From: Lachnospiraceae bacterium
GTDB lineage: Bacteria > Bacillota_A > Clostridia > Lachnospirales > Lachnospiraceae
DNA length: 49,270 nt
Reading direction: 5' to 3'
NCBI GenBank assembly: GCA_009911175.1
Contig: QXWX01000007.1
Coordinates: forward strand, 1-49,270
The first letter of the stretch is position 1; every line of letters begins with the position of its first letter. The translations under genes and the position numbers were made by a program. This document shows, piece by piece, positions 31,198-39,783 of this stretch. The notes under the pieces are model-generated. The model had not been told where the DNA came from. It searched no databases and saw only the letters and a list, made by a program, of their open reading frames with translations.

Positions 31198-32313
31198 ATG
31201 CGGCTGGCGGAATTTGAGACCAAGCTGAACAGAAGCTGTCTGCATATATATAAGGAAGAACGCTATGAAGAGGATTATCAGATGCCTATGCTGCGGCAGA
31301 ACCGATTGGCGGGAATTCTGGAAGTAGAAGGCTGTGAGGTGGACGGAAAGGCCAGATATACTTATGAGATCAGTGGTCTGACTTCCATGAAAAATATGTA
31401 TGAGAATGCCAGTATAAAAAAGCAGGAGATTGAGGCCGTGATAGCACGGATCCTTGAGGTGACGGAGACATTACAGAGATATATGCTGGATCCCAACTGC
31501 CTTGTTCTGAAACCGGAATACATATTTTATAAGGAAGGACAATGGTTTTTCTGCTATTTTCCGGGTATGGACGAGGATTTGTGCAAGATATTCCATGAAT
31601 TGACAGAATACTTCGTCAAAATGCTGGACTATGAGGATACGGAGGGTATTTTCCTTGCGTATGAGCTGCATAAAGCAACCCTTCAGGAGCACTATGATCT
31701 GGAACTGATCATGAAAGAGTATAAGGGCAGGGAAGCAGAACGGAAAAAGTTTGTGAGGGACAAGCAGAAGGGGATGAGAATAAAATCAAATAAAGGGAGT
31801 ATGCGCAGGAAGCCGGGCAGCGAAGGCAATGCATCCAAAAAAGTGGGAAACGGAGACGGAATATATGGAAAGAAGGAGGAATCTGGCGGAGCTGAAAGTA
31901 AGGAGAGAACGGGATGCGGCTGCGGAAATCAGAGCGGTACAGGGATAGGATATAGAGATCAGCGAGACGCGGGAGACGCAGTAAGGAATCTGGAAAATAC
32001 GGTGTATGGATATGGCGGCCGATATCCGGAAAACAAGGGGTATAGTAACTGGAAAAATGAACAGGAGGAGGCAGATTACGGAAGCTATGGGAATATATTC
32101 AGTATAGATGACGAAGAGGAACAGGAATCGAAAGGGAAACATGTTTCCAATGAAAATAAAGATGAATTATACGGGGCTGATACAATTCGTGAGGATGGTG
32201 CGGGAGGATGGTGGAAATCCTGGCGGAAGGCCGCAAACGGTATCCGCAGGAAGCGCTGGGGAAGCTGGGATGATCTGATTTTAGAAACCGATGGACAGGA
32301 GGAGGAAAGCTGA
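31198..32313 (+). CDS. DUF6382 protein lacking an FHA domain
   Basis: Residues 1-180 form the DUF6382 domain, which in Lachnospiraceae Tad loci usually precedes a C-terminal FHA phosphopeptide-binding domain. Here the remaining 190 residues are low complexity, rich in Gly, Ser, Lys, Glu and Tyr, with no FHA patterns. The protein has no membrane segment and is probably cytoplasmic. GGAGGTG ends 7 nt before the ATG at 31198. The role in pilus control is inferred from position only. Confidence 0.7.
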   Translation: MRLAEFETKLNRSCLHIYKEERYEEDYQMPMLRQNRLAGILEVEGCEVDGKARYTYEISGLTSMKNMYENASIKKQEIEAVIARILEVTETLQRYMLDPNCLVLKPEYIFYKEGQWFFCYFPGMDEDLCKIFHELTEYFVKMLDYEDTEGIFLAYELHKATLQEHYDLELIMKEYKGREAERKKFVRDKQKGMRIKSNKGSMRRKPGSEGNASKKVGNGDGIYGKKEESGGAESKERTGCGCGNQSGTGIGYRDQRDAGDAVRNLENTVYGYGGRYPENKGYSNWKNEQEEADYGSYGNIFSIDDEEEQESKGKHVSNENKDELYGADTIREDGAGGWWKSWRKAANGIRRKRWGSWDDLILETDGQEEES

Positions 32314-32345
32314 TTATAATAAGAGCAGATGGAGGATGAGCAGCT

Positions 32346-32975
32346 ATGGAGCAGAAGAAGGGGCAGACCGCAATCTGTACAACCGGATTGATCGTAATCA
32401 ATATAGGTGTTTTTATGATCTTTACATTATTGGGGAAATCAGATGATGTGCTGTTTATGCGGCAATATGGTGCTATGTACGAGCCGTATGTGACGGAAGG
32501 ACACGAGTACTATCGGCTGTTTACCAGCATGTTTCTCCACTTTGGGATTGAACATCTGCTGAATAATATGGTGATGCTTGGCGCGCTTGGCTTTAATCTG
32601 GAGCCGGAGATTGGGAAAGTACGTTTTCTTCTGGTTTATATTATTAGCGGGATCGGAGGAAATATCTGTTCCCTTCTGCTCAATGTCAGCCTTGGAGATG
32701 TTGTGGTTTCTGCGGGCGCTTCGGGTGCCGTATTCGGTCTGATGGGAGCGTTGCTTTGTGCGGTGATCCGGAAAAAAGGACGCATTGGCCGGCTGAACAA
32801 AAAGGGAATGCTTATCCTGGCAGTGTTCAGCATCTACGTTGGACTGTCAGAGCAGGGTGTGGATAATGCCGCGCATATCGGAGGGCTGGCCTGCGGCTTT
32901 GTGCTGGAGGCTCTGCTGGCCAGCGTTAAGCGGAGGGCTTCCAAAACACAGAGTAATGAAACCTGGAACGATTAA
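32346..32975 (+). CDS. Rhomboid-family intramembrane serine protease
   Basis: The 209-residue protein has six membrane helices. EHLLNNMVMLGALGFNLE provides the conserved Asn of the oxyanion region, SAGASGAVFGLMGALL the catalytic Ser, and DNAAHIGGLACGFVLE the catalytic His. Rhomboids cleave single-pass membrane proteins within or near the membrane. It is the last gene in the Tad-like transcript, 32 nt after the DUF6382 gene, and GGAGG precedes the ATG. A substrate among the pilus proteins is possible but not shown. Confidence 0.9.
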   Translation: MEQKKGQTAICTTGLIVINIGVFMIFTLLGKSDDVLFMRQYGAMYEPYVTEGHEYYRLFTSMFLHFGIEHLLNNMVMLGALGFNLEPEIGKVRFLLVYIISGIGGNICSLLLNVSLGDVVVSAGASGAVFGLMGALLCAVIRKKGRIGRLNKKGMLILAVFSIYVGLSEQGVDNAAHIGGLACGFVLEALLASVKRRASKTQSNETWND

Positions 32976-33027
32976 ATCCGGAAGCTTTTAGAAAAAAATC
33001 TGGAATGATTAAATTCAGAAGCTTTTA
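32963..33027. repeat. Direct repeat at the rhomboid 3' end
   Basis: Positions 32963-32990 and 33000-33027 match at 25 of 28 bases, with a period of 37 bp. The first copy includes the last rhomboid codons and stop; the second ends at the stop codon of the opposite-strand kinase. It looks like a local tandem duplication. Confidence 0.7.
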
Positions 33028-33756
33028 TATTGGAAGCTTTACTGTGAAAATGGTACCCCTTCCTTCTGTGGAGGTCACGGAAATCGAACCGTCGTGTGCT
33101 TCCACAATTCGCCTGGAAAGAGAAAGCCCAAGACCTGTACCGCCCTGCTTGTATGTTTTGAAGGGCTCAAAAATGGTCTCCATATGCTCATCAGGGATTC
33201 CACAGCCATTATCCTGAATCTGAATGGACAGAATGTCCTTTTTCCGCCCGACAGTGAGTCGGATCATCCCATTGTCCGAGACAGCTTCCTTTGCGTTTTT
33301 CAAAAGATTCAGGAGCACTTCTTCCAGCTTGATCTTGTCGCCTGTGAATTTACCCAAATTTTCAGGGATGGAAGAGACGAATTCGATATCAGATTCTTCT
33401 TCATCCAGAGAAATGGCAAATGAGACAGCAATATTTTTCAGAAGATGTTCAATAGAAAATACGGAATAATGCAGGGTGTTCCCATTGTTGAAGGTAGAAA
33501 GCTCTTCCAGGAGCTGGCGCATGAAAGCGATATCATCCATGGTCTGATTCCAATGAGCAAACTCTTTTACTTCCGGATGCTGGACCTGAATGATCTGAAG
33601 AGCGGAAGAAACCAGAGTCAGCGGATTGCGGATTTCGTGTGCGATGGTGGATACTGTTTCCTGATGGTTCTCCAGAAGCTGGCTGATGATCTGTTTTGCT
33701 TCTTTGTTTTCTTCCATCAGCCTGTTCATTTGGTTAATATCGATATTTTGCATCAT
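33025..33756 (-). CDS. Orphan cytosolic histidine kinase
   Basis: The 243-residue protein has a short coiled-coil-like N-terminus and a HisKA dimerisation domain with STIAHEIRNPLTLVSS (phospho-accepting His). The ATP-binding domain carries the N box EVLLNLLKNAKEAV, G1 IQDNGCGIP, F box IFEPF and G2 GGTGLGLSL. No sensor or membrane segment is present, and no response regulator is adjacent. Small cytosolic kinases of this shape feed phosphorelays in spore formers, such as to Spo0F or Spo0A, but no partner can be named. AGGAGG precedes the ATG. Confidence 0.88.
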   Translation of the reverse strand: MMQNIDINQMNRLMEENKEAKQIISQLLENHQETVSTIAHEIRNPLTLVSSALQIIQVQHPEVKEFAHWNQTMDDIAFMRQLLEELSTFNNGNTLHYSVFSIEHLLKNIAVSFAISLDEEESDIEFVSSIPENLGKFTGDKIKLEEVLLNLLKNAKEAVSDNGMIRLTVGRKKDILSIQIQDNGCGIPDEHMETIFEPFKTYKQGGTGLGLSLSRRIVEAHDGSISVTSTEGRGTIFTVKLPI

Positions 33757-33941
33757 GGTTCTTCTACCTCCTGTGATTTACTTGTAGTCTAACACGTCCG
33801 AAAGATGCATTCAATAGATTCAATATGACTTTTTTCGACAAAACGACTTTTTCAGATTTGGGTGTTCTCTTTTCCGTAAAAATGAGGTATACTACATAGA
33901 ATAACTGGGACACAGATGAAAAAAAGAAAGAGGATAAAGTT

Positions 33942-34349
33942 ATGAGAGAGGAAAACTGTATTTTTTGTAAGATTGCGGCTGGCGAGATTCCGTCAGCAAC
34001 GTTGTATGAGGATGATGATTTTCGGGTGATTCTGGATGTAAGTCCTGCGTCCAAAGGACATGCCTTGATTCTTCCGAAAGAACATTATCGGAACTTATAC
34101 GAGCTGGATGACGGTCTTGCGTCAAAAGCACTTGTGCTGGCAAAGAAAATGATTGTCAGACTGAAAGACGTGCTTGGATGTGATGGCTACAATATTGTTC
34201 AGAACAATGAGGAAGCGGCTGGACAGACAGTCTTTCATTTTCATATGCATATGATCCCGAGATATCAGGGAGATAAAGTAGGGATTGGATGGCACATGGG
34301 GGAACTGAAGGAGAAAGATAAGGAAGAAATCCTGAACAGTGTAAAGTAA
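33942..34349 (+). CDS. hinT: HIT-family purine nucleotide hydrolase
   Basis: The 135-residue protein is a HIT domain of the HinT type, which hydrolyses AMP-linked phosphoramidates. CIFCKIAAGEIPSATLYEDD is the family start, LPKEHYRNLYEL a middle motif, and VFHFHMHMIPR carries the histidine triad (HxHxHxx). Length is normal. GAGG precedes the ATG. A TATACT -10-like element lies about 55 bp upstream. The sigma factor gene starts 17 nt downstream and may be cotranscribed. Confidence 0.92.
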   Translation: MREENCIFCKIAAGEIPSATLYEDDDFRVILDVSPASKGHALILPKEHYRNLYELDDGLASKALVLAKKMIVRLKDVLGCDGYNIVQNNEEAAGQTVFHFHMHMIPRYQGDKVGIGWHMGELKEKDKEEILNSVK

Positions 34350-34366
34350 TCACCGGAGAAAGAACA

Positions 34367-34930
34367 TTGACTGAGAAGCTAGCATTTAATGAGATTTACA
34401 GCAACTATAAAAATCTTGTTCTGAAGGCAGCGCACATATATGTGGATGATCTGGACACGGCGGAAGACATTACGCAAGATACGTTTCTGGCATTATACAA
34501 GGACATGACAGAAAAAGAGATTGAAAGTGAAAAGGAATATTCCAATATCAAATCCTGGTTATACACCACTGCAAAGCATATGGCTTTGAACTATGGTAAA
34601 AAGGCGGCGCGGACTATTTCGGCAGATGCGCTTGAGGGATCCGATGTGATAGAAGAGCCGGTTAGTGAAAGCCTGGAATCAGAGTACTTTGGCAGGATAG
34701 CGGAAGAAGAGCGTGCGGAGCTGCATGAACGCATCTTTGCCGCGCTGATCAAGAAGAATCCGAGATGGCACGAAGCCATTATGATGACAGGCTACCTGGA
34801 GATTCCGACGGCTGAAGCGGCCAGCAGGCTTGGCATGTCTGAGAATGCATTTTATGCGATGATGCACAGAGCGAGAAAATGGATCCACAAGAAGTTTGGC
34901 GTAGAATACGAAGAATTGAACCGCTTTTGA
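34367..34930 (+). CDS. ECF-type RNA polymerase sigma factor
   Basis: The 187-residue protein has region 2 (FNEIYSNYKNLVLKAAHIYV, then DLDTAEDITQDTFLALYKD and SWLYTTAKHMALNYGKKAAR) and region 4 (AEAASRLGMSENAFYAMMHRARKWI) separated by a linker, as in sigma factors of the ECF group. ECF factors redirect RNA polymerase to stress or envelope genes and usually lie beside an anti-sigma factor. Here none is adjacent; the nearest candidate is the DUF4367 membrane protein at 36267, with murG between on the other strand. The start is a TTG with GGAG nearby. Confidence 0.88.
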   Translation: MTEKLAFNEIYSNYKNLVLKAAHIYVDDLDTAEDITQDTFLALYKDMTEKEIESEKEYSNIKSWLYTTAKHMALNYGKKAARTISADALEGSDVIEEPVSESLESEYFGRIAEEERAELHERIFAALIKKNPRWHEAIMMTGYLEIPTAEAASRLGMSENAFYAMMHRARKWIHKKFGVEYEELNRF

Positions 34931-34957
34931 AGGGGCGTCTGTAACGGGGCGGACAGA

Positions 34958-34998
34958 TACGAAAGCACATGCAAACCAGAGGTTGATGTGCTTTCGTA
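34958..34998. terminator. Perfect 13-bp hairpin between convergent genes
   Basis: TACGAAAGCACAT at 34958-34970 pairs with ATGTGCTTTCGTA at 34986-34998, with a 15-nt loop. There is no T run on either side, so termination may be weak or Rho-linked. It separates the sigma factor and murG genes. Confidence 0.55.
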
Positions 34999-35012
34999 AA
35001 CACTTGCCGCAT

Positions 35013-36080
35013 TCAGGATTTACTGACGTCCTCGATCAATTGAATGATCGTGCGGATGGAATCCTGCTGACCGGAATTGCGCATGGCATCTATGTAGGCC
35101 ACGCGGTCCTGATAAAGCTTGTTGACCGCGTCAAGGAGAGATTCTTTCGTCACTTCTTCCTCTTCGAGTACAAGGCTGAAGCCTTGGCGTTCAAAAGAAC
35201 GGGCATTCAGGATCTGGTCGCCGCGGCTGGCATTTGCAGAGAGAGGAATGAGGAGATTCGGTTTTCTCAGTGCAAGAAGCTCACAGATGGCATTAGCGCC
35301 GGCACGGGATATCACCAGGGAAGACATTGCAAAAATGTCACGGAGTTCATTTTTTACATATTCAAACTGCTTGTAGCCTTTCGTATCGACCAGAGATTCA
35401 TCGAGCTTTCCTTTTCCGCAGAGATGTACGACCTGGAAATGCTCCAGGAGCTCCGGAAGGGCGGCGCGGACTGCGGTATTGACGGCAACGGAACCAAGGC
35501 TGCCGCCAATTACAAGGATAACGGGCTTATCTGTGGAAAAACCACACATCTCCATTGCGGCAATCTTGTTGCCGGATAATAATTCCTGGCGGATGGGAGA
35601 ACCGGTCAAAAGGGCTTTTTCTTTCGGCAGATTTTCCAGAGTTTCCGGGAAATTACAGCAGACCTTTGTGGCGGAAGGAATCGCAAGCTTGTTGGCAAGG
35701 CCTGGAGTCATATCAGATTCATGGATGATGACCGGAACCTTTGCGCCCTTTCCGGCAAGGACGACCGGAACGGATACAAATCCGCCTTTGGAAAAGATGA
35801 CATCGGGCTTTAGCTCCCGGACCAGCTTTTTCGCTTCACCCAGACCTTTTAATACACGGAAAGGATCGGTGAAGTTTTGGAGGCTAAAGTATCGGCGCAG
35901 CTTTCCGGAAGAGATTCCATGGTAGGGGATGCCGAAAGCTTCGATCAGTTCCTTTTCAATACCGGTATAAGAACCGATATATTGGATATCATAGCCAAGT
36001 TCCTGCAGCCGGGGGATTAAGGCAATATTCGGAGTGACATGCCCGGCGGTACCCCCGCCGGTGAGTATGATTCGTTTCAT
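35013..36080 (-). CDS. murG: UDP-GlcNAc transferase MurG
   Basis: MurG adds GlcNAc to lipid I to make lipid II on the inner face of the membrane, the last cytoplasmic step of peptidoglycan synthesis. The 355-residue protein shows IILTGGGTAGHVTPNIAL (nucleotide-binding Gly loop), GYDIQYIGSYTGIEKELI, DVIFSKGGFVSVPVVLAG, VILVIGGSLGSVAVN and SRAGANAICELLALRKPNLLIPL with the acceptor and UDP-GlcNAc motifs. I chose the ATG at 36080, which has GGAGG upstream. It stands alone, not in a division and cell wall cluster. Confidence 0.95.
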   Translation of the reverse strand: MKRIILTGGGTAGHVTPNIALIPRLQELGYDIQYIGSYTGIEKELIEAFGIPYHGISSGKLRRYFSLQNFTDPFRVLKGLGEAKKLVRELKPDVIFSKGGFVSVPVVLAGKGAKVPVIIHESDMTPGLANKLAIPSATKVCCNFPETLENLPKEKALLTGSPIRQELLSGNKIAAMEMCGFSTDKPVILVIGGSLGSVAVNTAVRAALPELLEHFQVVHLCGKGKLDESLVDTKGYKQFEYVKNELRDIFAMSSLVISRAGANAICELLALRKPNLLIPLSANASRGDQILNARSFERQGFSLVLEEEEVTKESLLDAVNKLYQDRVAYIDAMRNSGQQDSIRTIIQLIEDVSKS

Positions 36081-36192
36081 AAAAAACCTCCAGATGAAAA
36101 AATGTCTCAAAAAACGCATATAAACTATAGATTCATATTAAACTTATTTGAAGAAAAGTCAAGTCCTAAACGGATATGGGGAGGGTATTTTT

Positions 36193-36230
36193 GTCCGAAA
36201 CAGGGATTGAACCCGGGTGTGTTTTAGCAA
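36193..36230 (-). other. Possible tRNA 3' fragment
   Basis: The minus strand contains CCGGGTTCAATCCCTG, which looks like a T-arm with the TTCAATC loop, followed by an acceptor-like TTTCGGAC. No D-arm or anticodon arm is seen and no CCA follows. It could be a remnant left by an integrated element. It marks the left edge of the AT-rich patch. Confidence 0.25.
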
Positions 36231-36266
36231 ATGAAAGATGAATAAAAATATATAAGGGGCAAGAGA

Positions 36267-37310
36267 ATGCGAAAACAGAATGAATCATCAACAATACTAT
36301 CATTGCACCAGGAAATAGAACGAGAAGTACGAGAAATTGAAGAAGAAATGGCAAGGCATCCTGAACTTGACGGGCTTCAGGTAACAGAAGAGATGGACAG
36401 AGCTCTATTGGAAGAGATCGAAGCCTATGAGAAAGAACTGGAAGAGAGAAGAATGTCCGTGGAAAATACAGGGGATGATTTTCTGCGGTTGCGGGAGAAC
36501 TCTGCGGTTCGTGGGGATTCCGACTGTTCAGTTGGCGCTGACGGGGAGAATGTGGGAGACAGGTCGGAGAAGTTCCGGACTTCGGAGCATTCCGTGGAAT
36601 TTTCGGAGGAGCTTGTGCCGGATCTGACGAGGATATCCTTGGCCAGAAGGGCGGCTGGGGACGTTGGAAAAGCGATAGAGGCTGTCGGAGAAGACGGAGA
36701 GCGGAAGGAAAAGGTGTGTTATCGGAGGAAAAAGGCGAAGTATTGGGTGGTTTCTCTGGTGGCGGTGCTTTTGATCGTATTGGGGGTTGGAGTGAATAGT
36801 GTGGGGAGTAAGTCGTATTGGAAGATGATAAGAGAAATATTTGTCGATGATACACCTATGAATGTTATAAATGTGGAGGATATGGAAAAACAAGATTCAG
36901 AAGATATTGATGAAATAACGGCATATAGAGAGATAAAAGAAAAATTAAATGTAGAGCCTGTAAGAATTTTTTATAAACCGGATGATATGAAGTTAGTTGA
37001 CTATGAAATATATGAAGAAATGTTAACTGCGCAATTATTATATAAATATCAAAATGATGTTGTAAGATATATTTTATACGTTAATGATGCGGATTCTTCT
37101 TGGGGAGACAAAGAAGAGGACGATAAATTAGATGAATATACACTCTTAGTAAATAACATAGAAATAAAAGTGGAAGAATTTGAAAAACCGAAATGCGCAG
37201 ACAATCGATATGTGGCTAAGTTTAAGTATAAAGGGGTTGAATACCAGCTAATAGGAGTGATGAAAAAGGCTGAATGTGAGAAAATTTTAAAAAATTTATA
37301 TTTTTTTTAA
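36267..37310 (+). CDS. Membrane protein with C-terminal DUF4367-like domain
   Basis: The 347-residue protein starts with a highly charged cytoplasmic region (IEREVREIEEEMARHPELDG), then a basic stretch and one membrane helix at about 158-174. An extracytoplasmic domain of about 150 residues ends VAKFKYKGVEYQLIGVMKKA, typical of DUF4367. Such proteins often follow ECF sigma genes and are thought to be anti-sigma or envelope sensors. An AGGGG site precedes the ATG. Base composition changes inside the gene, from moderate GC before about 36800 to strongly AT-rich after, which suggests recombination. Partner and function are unknown. Confidence 0.65.
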   Translation: MRKQNESSTILSLHQEIEREVREIEEEMARHPELDGLQVTEEMDRALLEEIEAYEKELEERRMSVENTGDDFLRLRENSAVRGDSDCSVGADGENVGDRSEKFRTSEHSVEFSEELVPDLTRISLARRAAGDVGKAIEAVGEDGERKEKVCYRRKKAKYWVVSLVAVLLIVLGVGVNSVGSKSYWKMIREIFVDDTPMNVINVEDMEKQDSEDIDEITAYREIKEKLNVEPVRIFYKPDDMKLVDYEIYEEMLTAQLLYKYQNDVVRYILYVNDADSSWGDKEEDDKLDEYTLLVNNIEIKVEEFEKPKCADNRYVAKFKYKGVEYQLIGVMKKAECEKILKNLYFF

Positions 37311-37369
37311 AAAAAGCGTAAGATTTTTAAAGATCAGTTGTTTACTTAATAAAGGAGAGAGGAAAAATA

Positions 37370-37885
37370 TTGTTAAATATGAGGAAAAGAATTATAAATT
37401 CTATTGGTTTTATTCTTGTCTTGTGTGGTATGCTATTAAGCATAGAAACATGTGTAAAGGCGGAGGGGCTTATAGATGAAGAAATCATGGTAGATGGATC
37501 TCGGCTTTTATATGAAGATTGTGCCTATGGAACATCGAAAAATTCTATGCTTAGAGGCGAACATTTAATGTCTGGTGATAGCATAATTACAAAGACAGGG
37601 AATGGAAGAATCTATACATACGGCCAGACAACAGCGGATCATGATGTGGATTTCTTGGCGGTTTTAGTGTATGTTGACAGATATGATAAATCTGACGGAC
37701 TATGGGGGCAAATAGATGCGCGAGTGAAAGAAGCCCGTGATACATATTACGTTGTTTCAACAAAAACATTGCAGGTAGATAGAGGATATTTTTATAGAGT
37801 ACGGTGTGAACATTTTGCGGGAAATGACGATGAAGAATTTTATGATGACACGGTTTCCTTTACCGATGGAATCTGGATCCCATAA
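37370..37885 (+). CDS. Secreted protein, DUF6147-like
   Basis: The 171-residue protein has a signal peptide (about 1-30) and a compact domain with MLRGEHLMSGDSIITKTGNG, RIYTYGQTTA, LVYVDRYDKSDGLWGQIDA and LQVDRGYFYRVRCEHFAGND. I associate this with the small secreted DUF6147 family of clostridia; its function is unknown. The TTG at 37370 has GAGAGGA 7 nt before it; the ATG at 37379 is an alternative. The coding sequence is AT-rich like the 3' half of the upstream gene, so the two may have arrived together. Confidence 0.6.
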   Translation: MLNMRKRIINSIGFILVLCGMLLSIETCVKAEGLIDEEIMVDGSRLLYEDCAYGTSKNSMLRGEHLMSGDSIITKTGNGRIYTYGQTTADHDVDFLAVLVYVDRYDKSDGLWGQIDARVKEARDTYYVVSTKTLQVDRGYFYRVRCEHFAGNDDEEFYDDTVSFTDGIWIP

Positions 37886-37907
37886 CCCCACGTAACCCAC
37901 CAGTACC

Positions 37908-38059
37908 TTTTGAGCAATGAGAGCAGCCACCGTGTTGTATTTTTGCAGAGTAACCCATTAACTTAGAATAAAATAAGAAAGAGAATAGGTTTGCCTGTAC
38001 CATAGAAGCGCCACTAACTTAAATGCGATACATATCGGTGGCTGCTCTCATTGCTCAAA
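37908..38059. mobile_element. 150-bp MITE-like element with 24-bp terminal inverted repeats
   Basis: Positions 37909-37932 and 38036-38059 are perfect inverted repeats (outer ends TTTGAGCAATGAG). The interior of about 103 bp is AT-rich and non-coding. The size and sharp ends resemble a non-autonomous transposon remnant. It follows directly after the secreted-protein gene and may also act as a transcription stop. Confidence 0.65.
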
Positions 38060-38190
38060 GGAGGATGTGATTATCAAGTTACTGTTCAAAACAAATAGTG
38101 CGTTGAGAAGCGCACGGTGACCATCGGTTATACCGATGAAAAAATATCAGAATAACCAAATTGGAAATTAAAATCTAAAGGCATTCACTC
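38060..38190. other. Short intergenic stretch with two small hairpins
   Basis: An AAAGGAGG near 38056 is not followed by a useful frame. GTGCG/CGCAC (38098-38115) and CATCGG/CCGATG (38123-38139) form two small hairpins in tandem. Their role is unknown. Confidence 0.4.
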
Positions 38191-38191
38191 A

Positions 38192-38224
38192 AAAGCAGCC
38201 GGAAGTTATTTTCCGGTTGCTTCT
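38192..38224 (-). terminator. Terminator overlapping the TSCPD gene end
   Basis: AGCAGCCGGAA and TTCCGGTTGCT pair with a 6-nt loop. On the minus strand the stem is followed by TTTT, and the stop codon of the gene lies in the hairpin. Confidence 0.75.
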
Positions 38225-38448
38225 TTTAGCGCTTTTGCAAGCTGATCTGGGCAGGATGTGGATTTGTAGCCGCAATGGATTCCTTCAATGCGGGAGATTG
38301 CTTCGTCTACGTCCATGCCTTCAACCAGGCGGGAGATTCCCTGCAGGTTTCCGCTACACCCGCCGACAAAACCAACGTTTCGTATTTTATTGTTCTCAAT
38401 GTCAAACTGAATCAACTGTGAACATACTCCCTTGGGTTTGAACTGCAT
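38206..38448 (-). CDS. TSCPD-domain protein (TIGR03905 type)
   Basis: The 80-residue protein is a single TSCPD domain, as found at the C-terminus of some ribonucleotide reductases and as a stand-alone protein in Firmicutes. GVCSQLIQFDIENNKIRNVGFVGGCSGNLQGI and HCGYKSTSCPDQLAKAL are the conserved patterns, with four Cys likely involved in metal or redox chemistry. The exact role is unknown. AGGAGG precedes the ATG. Confidence 0.88.
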   Translation of the reverse strand: MQFKPKGVCSQLIQFDIENNKIRNVGFVGGCSGNLQGISRLVEGMDVDEAISRIEGIHCGYKSTSCPDQLAKALKEATGK

Positions 38449-38575
38449 ATCTGTCAGCCTCCTTTGTTTTTAAGATCGCCCTTTCTGTGGGCGGGCAAAA
38501 ATACCATGTTTCCATTATAACAGATATTTTCCATTTGAAAAGCCTAATCTAAATAATCGTAAGCGGAAAAATGTT

Positions 38576-38604
38576 TTGCTATTGCTAAAAGCATCATATA
38601 TAAT
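38576..38604 (+). promoter_or_regulatory. SigA-like promoter of the ydjGHI-like operon
   Basis: TTGCTA at 38576-38581 and TATAAT at 38599-38604 are separated by 17 bp. The leader to the first gene at 38689 would be about 78 nt. Confidence 0.6.
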
Positions 38605-38688
38605 GATATTAGTATGACATAGAAATAGAACCATTTGTGTGCTGAGGCACTCTTACATTTGAAAAATTGAAAGAAAAAGGAGATCAAT

Positions 38689-39783
38689 ATGGATTTTGTA
38701 CAATATAAATGTCCCTGCTGCGGGGCGGCGCTTCGGTTTTCGCCGGGGGCGCAGAAGCTGTCCTGCGGGAGTTGCGGCAATGAATATGACCTGGAAACTC
38801 TGCGGCAGTATGAGCAGGAGGAAGAACGGGGCAGCGGAAGAGAAGAGGAACAGGAGCTGAACTGGGAATACCAGAGGGAAGCCCAGGGAGCCAAGCGGAC
38901 GGAGGACGGGAAGTATATCTGCCCTTCCTGCGGGGCGGAGATTGAGGCGGATGAGAACACGGTCAGCACGACCTGTCCCTATTGTGATAATGTGGTCGTG
39001 ATCCGGGCGTCCGCATCGGGGGAATATGAACCGGATGTGATGATCCCGTTCCAAATCAAGGGAGATCAGGCGCGGCAGATGCTGGAGAACTTTTGCAGGG
39101 GAAAGCGTCTGCTTCCGAAAAATTTCCGGGACAGGAGCTATTTGAAAAATCTGAAAGGGTATTATGTGCCTTATTGGCTGTTTGACTGTGACGCGAGTGC
39201 GGAGATGAGCTTTAACGCAACGAGAACCAGGGCATGGAGCGATTCGGAATATGATTATCTGGAGACGTCCTATTATCTGGTGAACCGGGCGGGGGGAATG
39301 GAATTTTACCATGTGCCTGTGGATGGGAGTACGGAGATGGACGATGACACGACGGAATCCATAGAGCCCTTTGATTACGGTGCCTTGACGGAATTTAATC
39401 CGGCATATCTTGCGGGATATGAGACGGACAAATATGATGTGGACGCGAAAGCGGCAGAGGGCAGGGCGAAGGAGCGGCTGTACCGGAGCGCGGAGCAGGT
39501 TATGCGCGGCACGGTCAGCGGGTATGATACGGTGACAGTGAAGCACCGGTATCTGGACGCAAAAAACGGAAAGGTGCATTATGCATTGCTCCCGGTCTGG
39601 ATGTTTGAGACAGTTTATAACGGAAAGAAGTATCAGTTTGCGATCAACGGGCAGACGGGAAAGATGGTCGGGGAGCTGCCGGTGGACCGGGGGGCGTTTT
39701 GGAAATATTTATGCGGATTCACGGCGATTGGGACGGCGATTTGCTCCATCCTTGGAATCTTATTGTTCGGGGGTGTGCTGTGA
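38689..39783 (+). CDS. Double zinc-ribbon membrane protein, YdjG-like
   Basis: The 364-residue protein has two TFIIB-like zinc ribbons, YKCPCCGAALRF...LSCGSCG at the N-terminus and YICPSCGAEIE...TCPYCD near 75-105. A long mixed region without membrane helices follows, with GYYVPYWLFDCDASAEM and LLPVWMFETVYNGKKYQFAINGQTG, and a C-terminal membrane helix lies at about 345-362. This matches YdjG of the Bacillus pspA-ydjGHI membrane-stress operon. The next gene starts within its stop codon. AAGGAG precedes the ATG. Confidence 0.8.
   Translation: MDFVQYKCPCCGAALRFSPGAQKLSCGSCGNEYDLETLRQYEQEEERGSGREEEQELNWEYQREAQGAKRTEDGKYICPSCGAEIEADENTVSTTCPYCDNVVVIRASASGEYEPDVMIPFQIKGDQARQMLENFCRGKRLLPKNFRDRSYLKNLKGYYVPYWLFDCDASAEMSFNATRTRAWSDSEYDYLETSYYLVNRAGGMEFYHVPVDGSTEMDDDTTESIEPFDYGALTEFNPAYLAGYETDKYDVDAKAAEGRAKERLYRSAEQVMRGTVSGYDTVTVKHRYLDAKNGKVHYALLPVWMFETVYNGKKYQFAINGQTGKMVGELPVDRGAFWKYLCGFTAIGTAICSILGILLFGGVL

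Noticed and set aside
36193..36230. Complete tRNA gene
   Set aside because: Only a T-arm-like part is present; the D-arm, anticodon arm and CCA are missing.
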